This document shows positions 39,660 to 47,232 of a stretch of 64,000 bases of DNA, piece by piece. The position numbers and the translations under genes are program-made. The notes below the pieces were generated by a model, which was not told the DNA's origin, ran no database searches, and worked only from the letters and a program-made list of their open reading frames with translations. The first letter of the stretch is position 1. Each line of letters opens with the position of its first letter. The stretch comes from Nitrospirillum amazonense (GTDB lineage: Bacteria > Pseudomonadota > Alphaproteobacteria > Azospirillales > Azospirillaceae), in contig NZ_VITV01000001.1 of NCBI RefSeq assembly GCF_007828035.1, positions 888,502-952,501 on the forward strand. The letters are read 5' to 3'.

Positions 39660-39676
39660 TCACTTCCGCGAAGTGA
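39660..39676. promoter_or_regulatory. 17-bp perfect palindrome between marR and lysR genes
   Basis: TCACTTC-CGC-GAAGTGA, 133 bp upstream of the MarR start and 136 bp upstream of the LysR start. Typical size for a MarR or LysR operator; which protein binds is unknown. Confidence 0.45.
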
Positions 39677-39811
39677 AAGAAGGGACGCAAGATTGTGGGC
39701 ATCTTCCGCCGAAAGCCGGAAGGAATGTGCCCGCCCGTTAATTGCGACGTTACGCTCAAAGGCATAAGTTGCGCCTCAAGGGCTATCGGTTTTCAGTGGG
39801 CGGAAGAAGCG

Positions 39812-40717
39812 ATGGACAGATTGGAGGCGATGACGATCGTCTTGCTCACGGTCGAGAAAGGCAGCCTGACGGCGGCCGCGAAGGCGCTGAACATGCCGCT
39901 GCCGACCGTGAGCCGAAAAATCAGCGAGCTGGAAACCTATCTCGGGACGAAGCTGCTGCAGCGCTCCACCCGAAAGCTGACGCTCACCGACGCGGGCGAG
40001 AGCTATGTCAACGGCATCAGGCGTATCATGGAGGACATAGACGAGGTCGAGCGTGCCGCATCGGGCGAGTATACAACGCCCCGCGGAGAGCTTGTCCTTA
40101 CGGCGCCGATGCTGTTCGGGCAGATGTACATCCTTCCGATCGTGACCGACTTCCTGGCCGCATATCCGGAAATCAATGTCCGGCTGCTGCTGTCGGACCA
40201 CAACCTCCACCTCTACGACGACCACGTCGATATGGCGGTTCGGCTCGGCGCGCTTCCGGACAGCGGCATGATCGCGACCCGGGTCGGTTCCATGGACACG
40301 CTCGTCTGCGCATCGCCCGATCTCCTCGCGGCCCACGGTCTTCCAAAGCATCCAAAGGACCTCGAAACGCTTCCCTGCGTCGTGTTTGCCGGTCCTTCGA
40401 CAACCACCTGGTCGTTTCAGGAGCCGGAAACGAAGCGGAGGTTCGAAGTCAACATCGCCCCTCGGCTGTCCGTGACGGGGGCCGAGGCAGCGATCCAGGC
40501 AGCGCTGCGCCGCACCGGCCTGACCCGCGTGTTCCGCTATCACTGCGCCGACGCGCTCCGCGCCGGCACGCTGGTGCAGGTGCTGCAGGACTTTGATGTA
40601 GACCCCGTTCCGGTTCATCTCGTCCATGCCGCCCACGGGCTTCTGCCGCTGAAAATGCGGGTATTCCTGGATTTCGCCGCCAGCCGGTTGCGGTCGGTCC
40701 TGTCGAAGCTGAAGTGA
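39812..40717 (+). CDS. LysR-family transcriptional regulator (copy 1)
   Basis: 301 residues from ATG 39812 (MDRLEAMTIVLL), preceded by GGAAGAAG; the frame extends to 39695 without support. The helix-turn-helix reads GSLTAAAKALNMPLPTVSRK and then ISELETYLGTKLLQR; the effector domain starts PRGELVLTAPMLFGQMYILP. It closely resembles the LysR at 41521-42465 (shared ERAASGEY, PRGEL, VDMAVRLG / VDVAVRLG). The AhpD-like gene at 40874 follows in the same direction. GTTACGCTC occurs upstream of both (39749 and 40777), a possible shared binding half-site. Confidence 0.93.
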   Translation: MDRLEAMTIVLLTVEKGSLTAAAKALNMPLPTVSRKISELETYLGTKLLQRSTRKLTLTDAGESYVNGIRRIMEDIDEVERAASGEYTTPRGELVLTAPMLFGQMYILPIVTDFLAAYPEINVRLLLSDHNLHLYDDHVDMAVRLGALPDSGMIATRVGSMDTLVCASPDLLAAHGLPKHPKDLETLPCVVFAGPSTTTWSFQEPETKRRFEVNIAPRLSVTGAEAAIQAALRRTGLTRVFRYHCADALRAGTLVQVLQDFDVDPVPVHLVHAAHGLLPLKMRVFLDFAASRLRSVLSKLK

Positions 40718-40873
40718 GGCGGCCGGTGGCGGTGGTGGGTCTCATGCTTGGCGACCAAACCTTTCACCGAATGGAAGTTACGCTCTCAAATTCAGTGTAT
40801 TATTCTACTGGATGTAATGCCGCATATTCTCCTCACCGACACCACAGCGGCTCGGAAATAGAGGAGAAAAGAA

Positions 40874-41422
40874 ATGGCTCGTATTGCTGTCCCCGCCCTT
40901 GAAGAAGCCCCCGCGAAGTCTCAACCGATCCTTCAGAACTATGTGAAGGTACTCGGCCTGGTTCCGAACTTCTTCGCCATGATCTCGCAGTCCCCGGACG
41001 CCCTCAAGGCGATCGCCGATATGCATGCGGCGCTCGGCAAGAGCCTCGGTCACAAGACCCGCGAACGCATCCACGTCATGACCGCCGAGGTCAATGGCTG
41101 CAACTACTGCCTGTCGGCGCACACCTATCTCGGCGCCAAGCTGCAGGGCCTGAGCGCAGAAGACATGGAACTGAACCGCGACGGTCATTCGACCGATCCG
41201 AAGGCCGACGCCGCGCTGCAGTTCGCCTATAAGGTCGCCAAGGGTCGTGGCCACATCGAGGACGCCGATGTCGAGGCGGTTCGTGCCGCCGGCTTCAGCG
41301 AAGCCGAGATCGTCGACATCGTCGCCGAGACCGCCTTCAGCTTCATCACCAACATCTTCAACAACACCTTCAAGACCGAGATCGACGCGGCGTTCCCGCC
41401 GCTGCGAACCAAGGCAGCCTGA
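40874..41422 (+). CDS. AhpD-like carboxymuconolactone decarboxylase-family protein (copy 1)
   Basis: 182 residues; GAGGAGAAAAG precedes ATG 40874. The signature EVNGCNYCLSAHTYLG gives redox Cys C76 and C79 with H83, the thiol/proton-relay arrangement of AhpD-type peroxidases. The start MARIAVPALEEAPAKSQPIL is shared with copy 2 at 42586, and the C-terminus (TFKTEIDAAFPPL) also aligns. A peroxide- or organic-peroxide-reducing role is inferred from the motif. Placed after LysR copy 1 and convergent with LysR copy 2. Confidence 0.88.
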   Translation: MARIAVPALEEAPAKSQPILQNYVKVLGLVPNFFAMISQSPDALKAIADMHAALGKSLGHKTRERIHVMTAEVNGCNYCLSAHTYLGAKLQGLSAEDMELNRDGHSTDPKADAALQFAYKVAKGRGHIEDADVEAVRAAGFSEAEIVDIVAETAFSFITNIFNNTFKTEIDAAFPPLRTKAA

Positions 41423-41520
41423 TGCGCCGTCTGGCCGAGCGCACACCAGCGCTCGGCCGCCTGTCCGAAGACGGGTCGCTTGCCCTTCGCTGGGCGGGCT
41501 TCGGGATTGTTGTCCGATGC

Positions 41521-42465
41521 TTAAACCGGAACCTCGACCGGCGCCTGTTCCGCTTCGAATACCTGTCCGACGGTTCGTAGCCGCTGCTGCAGGCGTGGTG
41601 CGACGAAGTCGAGGAACGCCTTGAGCTTCAGCGGCTGATGCGGACGCGGCGCATACACGATCTGCACGGGAAAGGGTGGCGGCGCCCATTCGGAGAGAAT
41701 CGGTACGAGAACACCGTCGCGAACGCTGTCAGCCGCTTGGTAGGAGATGATGTAGGCGATGCCGATGCCGGCGGCCGCTCCCGCGATGATGGCGTCTGCC
41801 GTGTTCACCGAGTAGCGCGGGCGGATGATCGTGGTCTGCTCGCCGCGCGGGCCCGCGAAGGTCCAATCTCGCCAAAGCTTCAGCCCCTCATAGGCGATGC
41901 ATGCGTGAGTGCTCAGCTCTTCCGGAGACGAGGGGGCGCCACAGCGGGCGATGTAGTCCGGGCTGGCGCAGGTTATCCAGCGGACTTCGCCCACGCGTTT
42001 GGCCACCAGCGTGCTGTCGGGAAGGTTGCCCAGCCGCACGGCGACGTCGACGTGTGACTCGATCAGATCGACGACGCCGTCCGTCAGCGCCAGCCTGACG
42101 GTCACCTCCGGATAGGCGCTGAGGAAGTCGTGAATGATTGGCGCGACGTGCATCTTGCCGAACATGATCGGGGCGGTGACCAGCAGTTCGCCCCGGGGCG
42201 CGCGGTATTCGCCCGATGCGGCCCGTTCGGCCTCGGCCAGTTCTTCCAGAACCCGCCGGGCCGAGGCGACATAGGCCGATCCGGCTTCGGTTAGAAGCAG
42301 CTTTCGGCTGGTCCGCACCACCAGTTGCGATCCGAGCATGGTCTCCAGGTCCGAGACCCGCCGGCTGACGGTGGGCAGGGGAAGGTTCAGGGTCCGCGAC
42401 GCGGCCGATAGACTTCCGCCATCCACGGCGGCCACCAGGGTACGCATTGCCTCGAACCGGTCCAT
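41521..42465 (-). CDS. LysR-family transcriptional regulator (copy 2)
   Basis: 314 residues from ATG 42465, with AGAGGA upstream (GTG 42477 is the alternative). Helix-turn-helix GSLSAASRTLNLPLPTVSRR, then VSDLETMLGSQLVVR; effector domain RGELLVTAPIMFGKMHVAP. Paralogue of the 39812 product. It is divergent from AhpD-like copy 2, 120 bp apart: the classical LysR arrangement for controlling a divergent target operon, here probably 42586-46385. Confidence 0.93.
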   Translation of the reverse strand: MDRFEAMRTLVAAVDGGSLSAASRTLNLPLPTVSRRVSDLETMLGSQLVVRTSRKLLLTEAGSAYVASARRVLEELAEAERAASGEYRAPRGELLVTAPIMFGKMHVAPIIHDFLSAYPEVTVRLALTDGVVDLIESHVDVAVRLGNLPDSTLVAKRVGEVRWITCASPDYIARCGAPSSPEELSTHACIAYEGLKLWRDWTFAGPRGEQTTIIRPRYSVNTADAIIAGAAAGIGIAYIISYQAADSVRDGVLVPILSEWAPPPFPVQIVYAPRPHQPLKLKAFLDFVAPRLQQRLRTVGQVFEAEQAPVEVPV

Positions 42466-42585
42466 CAATCCTCTCACATAACGGAAGCCTGGGTTCCAAA
42501 CCTACTGTCTGCTGGAGGAATGTGGAAGGCGGTAATTCTGCTGCCAGAGGCCGATCACGGCCGAGTTGATCAGGAGGCAGAGCCC

Positions 42586-43134
42586 ATGGCGCGGATACCG
42601 ACCCCCAGCGTGGAGGAAGCGCCGGCGCGGTCGCGGCCACTGCTCGCCGAGGTGGATCAGCGTCTTGGGGCGATACCGAATTTCTACCGGGTGGTTTCCA
42701 ACAGCCCGGCGGCGCTTGAGGCAGTGCTGGGCTTCCAGGCCACGCTTCAGGGCGGTGCACTGGATGGCCTGATCACCGAGCGTATCGCCATCACGGTGGC
42801 TGAGGTGAATGGCTGTGACTATTGCCTTTCGGCGCAAACCTACCGGACCCGCAAGGCTGGAGTTCTGGATGATGCCGAGATCACGGCGAACAGGAACGGC
42901 GCGTCGAACGACATCACGGTGGATGCGGCTCTGCGCTTTGCAAAGAAGCTGGCGCGCGAGCGCGGGCACGTCACCGAGCGCGATGTCGATGACGTCAAGC
43001 GGGCGGGATACTCGGATGCGGAGATCGTCGAAATCGTTGCGCATGTCGCTCTCAACGTCTTCACCAACTTCATCAATGAAGCCCTGAAGACGGAAATCGA
43101 CTTCCCCAAGGTCGGCACCCGCCGGCCGACCTGA
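42586..43134 (+). CDS. AhpD-like carboxymuconolactone decarboxylase-family protein (copy 2)
   Basis: 182 residues from ATG 42586, with AGGAGG upstream. It aligns end to end with copy 1 (MARIPTPSVEEAPARSRPLL; EVNGCDYCLSAQTYRTRK; ALKTEIDFPKVG). Both Cys remain (C77, C80), but the following His is Gln here (LSAQTY against LSAHTY), so peroxidase relay chemistry may be altered. First gene of a run of five in the same direction that also holds two alpha/beta hydrolases, a SnoaL-like protein and an SDR. Confidence 0.87.
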   Translation: MARIPTPSVEEAPARSRPLLAEVDQRLGAIPNFYRVVSNSPAALEAVLGFQATLQGGALDGLITERIAITVAEVNGCDYCLSAQTYRTRKAGVLDDAEITANRNGASNDITVDAALRFAKKLARERGHVTERDVDDVKRAGYSDAEIVEIVAHVALNVFTNFINEALKTEIDFPKVGTRRPT

Positions 43135-43220
43135 CCGCTCAATCATTTGGAATTCAACACCGCCGGCGCTGACACGCGTCGGCGAACCCTGGCTCACGCC
43201 CTCGAACAAGGAGAAGTGCG

Positions 43221-44081
43221 ATGACTGTTCAATTCAAGACCACCGACGTGGACGGCCTCAAGGTCTTTTACCGGGAAGCCGGCGATGCGACCCGGCCGAC
43301 GGTTCTGCTTCTGCATGGCTTCCCCAGCGCCAGCCACATGTTCAGGGATCTGATCCCGGAGCTTGCCGGCCAATACCATGTCGTTGCGCCGGATCTGCCG
43401 GGTTTCGGGCAGACGGAGCAGCCGTCACGCGACAAATTCGACTACACCTTCCAGAACCTCGCCAAGGTCATCGGCCGTTTCACCGAGGTGATCGGCCTCA
43501 CCAAGTTCGCGATCTACGTTTTCGACTATGGCGCGCCGGTGGGTTTCCGGCTGGCGGTCAAGCACCCCGAGCGCATCACCGCGATCATCACGCAGAACGG
43601 CAACACGTATCTGGAAGGCGTGTCGGAAGCCTTCGCGCCGATCCAGGCCTACTGGAAAGATCCGACCCCAGCCAATCGCGATGCCCTGCGTGGCTTCCTC
43701 GCGCCGCAAACGACCCTGTTCCAGTATACGCACGGTGTCGCCGACCCGAGCCTGGTCTCGCCGGATGGCCGTAACCTCGACGACTTCTACCTGGCGCGCC
43801 TGGGCAACGACGAGATCCAGCTCGACCTGCTCCTCGATTACCAGGGGAACGTCGCGCTGTACGACACCATCCAGGCCTATCTGCGCACGCATCAACCGCC
43901 AGTCCTCGCGGTCTGGGGCAAGAACGACCCGTTCTTCATTCCGCCCGGCGCCGAGGCCTTCAAGCGCGACGTCCCCTCGGCCGATGTCCGGTTCGTCGAT
44001 AGCGGACACTTTGCCCTGGAGACCCACGCCGCCGAAATCGGCGCGGCAATGCGCGAATTCCTCGTCAAGCACGTCGGCTGA
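43221..44081 (+). CDS. Alpha/beta hydrolase, haloalkane/epoxide-hydrolase-like (copy 1)
   Basis: 286 residues; AAGGAGAAG precedes ATG 43221. The oxyanion segment LLLHGFPSASHMF, the nucleophile elbow VFDYGAPVGFR with D102 as likely nucleophile, D236 in WGKNDPFF and H263 in DSGHFALE form the triad. An Asp nucleophile points to ester-intermediate chemistry on haloalkanes, epoxides or similar, not serine esterase chemistry. No signal peptide. The product at 45408 is a secreted paralogue with the same DYGAPVGFR elbow. Substrate unknown. Confidence 0.88.
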   Translation: MTVQFKTTDVDGLKVFYREAGDATRPTVLLLHGFPSASHMFRDLIPELAGQYHVVAPDLPGFGQTEQPSRDKFDYTFQNLAKVIGRFTEVIGLTKFAIYVFDYGAPVGFRLAVKHPERITAIITQNGNTYLEGVSEAFAPIQAYWKDPTPANRDALRGFLAPQTTLFQYTHGVADPSLVSPDGRNLDDFYLARLGNDEIQLDLLLDYQGNVALYDTIQAYLRTHQPPVLAVWGKNDPFFIPPGAEAFKRDVPSADVRFVDSGHFALETHAAEIGAAMREFLVKHVG

Positions 44082-44170
44082 GGCCGCGACCACACCCCGG
44101 GCGTCGCTGCGGTGACGCCCGGGGCTTGCTCAACAGCCGGCAACACCAAGGCCGACACCAGGAGACCGAC

Positions 44171-44554
44171 ATGAAAAACCCAGATGAAACCATCCGCGGC
44201 TTCTACGAAAAGCTCGGCGCCGGCGATGTCGCCGGTGTTATCGACCTGATTGCTCCGACCATCGAGTGGATCACCATGTGGCACTATAAGGTCACGGGCC
44301 CCGGCGTGGTCGGTGTTGTTGACGGCATCATCAAGCCGCTCGTGGCCGAATGGCCGCGGCATTCCCTGGTTTCGACTGAGTTCATCGTCGATGGTGACAC
44401 CGTCGTCTCGCTCGGCGACTTCACCGGCGTCCATGGAACGACCGGCAAGGAAGTGCAGGCCCGCTACGCCCACGTGTGGACTGTCCGGGACGGGCTGATC
44501 GTCCGGTTTCGTCAGTATATCGACACGCTTGCGGTGGAAGGGGCTCGATCATGA
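44171..44554 (+). CDS. SnoaL/NTF2-like protein
   Basis: 127 residues from ATG 44171, with AGGAGA upstream. DETIRGFYEKLGAGDVAGVI, IEWITMWHYKVTGPG and the late strand ARYAHVWTVRDGLIVRFRQY are the alpha+beta cone fold of ketosteroid-isomerase-like proteins. Members act as small hydrolases, cyclases or isomerases, or only bind ligand; no catalytic assignment is possible. Its stop overlaps the SDR start (ATGA), so the two are translationally coupled. Confidence 0.85.
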   Translation: MKNPDETIRGFYEKLGAGDVAGVIDLIAPTIEWITMWHYKVTGPGVVGVVDGIIKPLVAEWPRHSLVSTEFIVDGDTVVSLGDFTGVHGTTGKEVQARYAHVWTVRDGLIVRFRQYIDTLAVEGARS

Positions 44555-45318
44555 GCCGCGTTGCCATCATCACGGGCGCGAGCCGGGGCATCGGTCGCGC
44601 CACGGCCATCCGTCTCGCGCGGGATTTCGAGGCGGTCGTCATCGTCGCGCGGTCGGCCGATACTTTGGCCGAGACCGCCGACATCGTTCGCTCGGCGGGT
44701 GCCGAGCCCCTGGCGCTCCCACGGGATCTGCGGACACCGGAGGCTTGTGCGTCGGTCATCCGGGCCACGCTTGACCGCTTCGGTCGCATCGATGCGTTGG
44801 CCTGCATCGCCGGGGCGGTTGCCCAGGCGGACCTCTTCGCTCTGACCGACGAACACTGGGACGACGGCCTTGCGCTGAAGTTCCACTCCGCCCGTCGCCT
44901 GACCCTCGCGGCGTGGGATGCGCTGAAAGCGTCGCGGGGTTCGGTGGCGATCACCTCGGGCACATCGGCCTATACCCCGAAGGCATCGCTTGCGGCGGTC
45001 GGCACCATCAACGCGGCGATCGTGGCACTCGCCAAGGCTTTTGCCGACAGCGGGATCAAGGATGGCGTCCAGGTGAACTCGATCCTGCCGGGTTCGGTGA
45101 TGACCGGCCGCCGGCGGACCATGTTGCAAGGTTACGCCGACAGGCATGGGCTGCCGCTTGAGGCGGCGACTGATAAATTCGCCGCCGAAATGGGCATCGC
45201 GCGCTACGGCGAGCCCGACGATATCGCCAACGCCATCGCCTTCCTGTTCGCCCCGGAAAGCCGTTGGATGACCGGGACGGCGCTGCGGGTCGATGGTGGC
45301 GAGACGAAAGTCGTCTGA
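44551..45318 (+). CDS. SDR-family protein with degenerate active site
   Basis: 255 residues from ATG 44551. The Rossmann front is intact: VAIITGASRGIGRATAIRLA, with DRFGRIDALACIAG later. In the active site Ser is present (ITSGTSAYTP), but the YxxxK motif reads V150-GTI-N154 (LAAVGTINAAIVAL), and the position of the catalytic Asn is Lys (ALKFHS). The C-terminus (VNSILPGSVMTGRRR, DDIANAIAFLFAPESRWMTG, LRVDGG) is normal. A standard oxidoreductase function is doubtful; nucleotide binding without catalysis, or a different chemistry, is possible. Overlaps the SnoaL-like gene. Confidence 0.85.
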   Translation: MSRVAIITGASRGIGRATAIRLARDFEAVVIVARSADTLAETADIVRSAGAEPLALPRDLRTPEACASVIRATLDRFGRIDALACIAGAVAQADLFALTDEHWDDGLALKFHSARRLTLAAWDALKASRGSVAITSGTSAYTPKASLAAVGTINAAIVALAKAFADSGIKDGVQVNSILPGSVMTGRRRTMLQGYADRHGLPLEAATDKFAAEMGIARYGEPDDIANAIAFLFAPESRWMTGTALRVDGGETKVV

Positions 45319-45407
45319 AACCGCGGAAGCGGCACGGCGCTGGGTCGGCCGCTCAGATTCCAGAGCGCCGACGATGACGCAAACATGCGTTCGCATGGAG
45401 ATTTACA

Positions 45408-46385
45408 ATGACCAAAAAACTAGTGGCCCACATCAAAGCTCGCCTGTTGAGGGCGGCGGCCGTTGCCGTCGCAACGACGCTGGCCGTGGCCGCGGCGGCG
45501 TCCGCGGCACCGCTGGAATCGACGGCGTCGACCACCAGCTATCACCGTGTGAAGGTCGACGGCATCGGAATCTTTTATCGCGAAGCCGGGCCGAGGAACG
45601 CGCCGACGATCGTGCTGCTGCACGGCTTTCCGTCGTCGTCTCGCGAGTTCGACACGCTGATCCCTCTGCTGGCCCCCCGTTATCACGTGATCGCGCCTGA
45701 TTTTCCGGGCTTCGGGCAAAGCGATGCGCCAGCGGCGTCGGCTTACGCCTACACGTTCGACCATCTCGCGGGGGTGATGAATGACCTTCTGACAAGCCTG
45801 AAGATCGACCGCTACAGCCTCTACATCCACGACTATGGCGCGCCGGTGGGTTTCCGGATGATGGTGGCGCATCCGGAGCGGCTGCAGGCGCTCATTACCC
45901 AGAACGGCAATGCCTATCAGGAAGGGCTGGGCACGAAATGGTCCAAGATTGCCCAATATTGGGCCGACCCTGAAGGCCATCCGGAGGTGGTTGACGCCTT
46001 CCTGTCGTTCGAGGCGACGGAGCAGCGTCACACGGCGGGGAGCACCCATCCGGAGCGCTACAATCCGGATACCTGGACGGACGAGTTCACGCACCTCTCA
46101 AAGCCTGGCCAGCGCGAAATCCAATCGGCACTCCTCTACGACTACCGTACCAACGTCGCGGCCTACCCTAAGTGGCAGGCATGGCTTCGCGAGCATAAGC
46201 CGCCGACCCTCGTCGCGTGGGGTGCCAACGATCCGTCGTTCATCGCGCCGGGTGCCACTGCGTTCAAGAAAGACCTTCCCGACGCGGAGGTGCACCTGCT
46301 GGATGCCGGGCATTTCGCGCTCGACGAACAGACGGATGAGATCGCGCGCCTGATCCTGAACTTCATGGCCGGACATCCAGGATGA
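45408..46385 (+). CDS. Exported alpha/beta hydrolase (copy 2)
   Basis: 325 residues; GGAG lies 8 bp before ATG 45408. A signal peptide (KARLLRAAAVAVATTLAVAA, cleaved near ASAA) sends it to the periplasm, unlike copy 1. Then LLHGFPSSSREF, nucleophile elbow IHDYGAPVGFR with D142, acid Asp in WGANDPSF and His in DAGHFALDE: the same triad as the 43221 product, with which it shares GIFYREAG / KVFYREAG and ITQNGN. Last gene of the cargo operon. Substrate unknown. Confidence 0.88.
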   Translation: MTKKLVAHIKARLLRAAAVAVATTLAVAAAASAAPLESTASTTSYHRVKVDGIGIFYREAGPRNAPTIVLLHGFPSSSREFDTLIPLLAPRYHVIAPDFPGFGQSDAPAASAYAYTFDHLAGVMNDLLTSLKIDRYSLYIHDYGAPVGFRMMVAHPERLQALITQNGNAYQEGLGTKWSKIAQYWADPEGHPEVVDAFLSFEATEQRHTAGSTHPERYNPDTWTDEFTHLSKPGQREIQSALLYDYRTNVAAYPKWQAWLREHKPPTLVAWGANDPSFIAPGATAFKKDLPDAEVHLLDAGHFALDEQTDEIARLILNFMAGHPG

Positions 46386-46744
46386 TGCCGTCTGCTGCGG
46401 ATCGGCACTGAAGCAGGCCTAGAGGATGCGCCCCTCCATTATGCGTCGGGATGCGTTTCCGAATCTGGATGCCTTGGTCATGGCCTTGTGGCTACGGGCG
46501 GTACTCCATCGTTCTGACCAGTATTCGGATTGATGGTTATGGGAGGAGGGCATCAGGAAGGGGCGTTTACCGCTGTGGCGCGTTTGTTCTACAGACAGGT
46601 TCTCGGCCTGTAATTACTCTCACGCGAGATCGGCAAACAGCACACGCGATAAGTCGAACATTAACCACCGTATGCCTGACAGCAGGTTCCGGATTTCTTC
46701 CGGCATGTTTGCAATCATTTTGACCAATCTCGAGGTGGTTGGAC
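46386..46744. other. Intergenic region before the precursor peptide genes
   Basis: 359 bp without a convincing gene. It becomes AT-richer from about 46600 and ends with GAGGTG placed as ribosome site for the 46745 reading frame, so it probably carries the precursor promoter. A 30-codon frame from 46441 (MRRDAFPNLDALVMALWLRA) has no supporting features. The right boundary of the accessory block is probably here or further right. Confidence 0.4.
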
Positions 46745-46893
46745 ATGACGAACGAAAAGAGTGCGAAGGCGGCGGGCCGGATCGCCGCCAAGGTTTGGGC
46801 CGGTGAAGGGTTCAGGGCGTGGTTGCTGGCCGATCCCGCTGCCGTTCGGGCCCTGGCGCTGTCCGCCTGACAGACCTGTCCGATGAGGCCTGG
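46745..46893 (+). pseudogene. Broken NHLP-type precursor peptide gene
   Basis: ATG 46745, with GAGGTG upstream, encodes 41 residues and stops at 46870. The first part SAKAAGRIAAKVWAGEGFRA, then LLADPAAVRA, aligns with the leader of the intact gene 218 bp downstream (NAKVAGRIIAKAWADEGFKA, LLADPSAVLA). The middle of the leader is missing, and TDLSDEAW, matching TDLSDEEL, survives in another frame at 46870-46893. So a deletion plus frameshift destroyed this copy. What follows in that frame shows no Gly-Gly and no Cys-rich core. Confidence 0.7.
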
Positions 46894-46962
46894 ATTTCTC
46901 CGGGGATGGGAGATGCGGGGGTATTGCTGCCAGAGTGTTTGAACCAAAAGGGGAATGGGCAA

Positions 46963-47232
46963 ATGCTGAACGAAGAAAATGCCAAGGTTGCCGGCCGGAT
47001 TATTGCCAAGGCCTGGGCGGATGAGGGTTTCAAGGCGCGGCTGCTGGCCGATCCGTCAGCGGTGCTGGCGGCGGAAGGGGTCGACGTTCCGGCGGGGATC
47101 CGCCTGTCGATCGTGGAGAACACCGAGGCGAGCTACACCCTGGTGCTTCCCGCCCGTCCGACCGACTTGTCGGACGAAGAATTGGATGGCGCTTCCGGCG
47201 GCTGGTGCTGGTACTGCGAACTCTGTCTCTGA
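46963..47232 (+). CDS. NHLP-leader RiPP precursor peptide
   Basis: 89 residues from ATG 46963, preceded by AAGGGG. The leader is nitrile-hydratase-alpha-like: AKAWADEGFKARLLADPSAV, then a GIRLSIVENTEASYTLVLP strand and LSDEELDGASGG, ending in the Gly-Gly cleaved by C39-type export peptidases. The core is the last nine residues, WCWYCELCL: three Cys and three aromatics. Known NHLP precursors become modified peptides through LanM, cyclodehydratase or radical SAM enzymes and leave through NHLM transporters. None of these genes is in the window, so maturation must be encoded elsewhere or be lost. The precursor itself is intact. Confidence 0.82.
   Translation: MLNEENAKVAGRIIAKAWADEGFKARLLADPSAVLAAEGVDVPAGIRLSIVENTEASYTLVLPARPTDLSDEELDGASGGWCWYCELCL

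Noticed and set aside
46451..46723. 90-codon frame upstream of the precursor genes
   Set aside because: No ribosome site, no recognisable domain, and it overlaps the AT-richer promoter zone.
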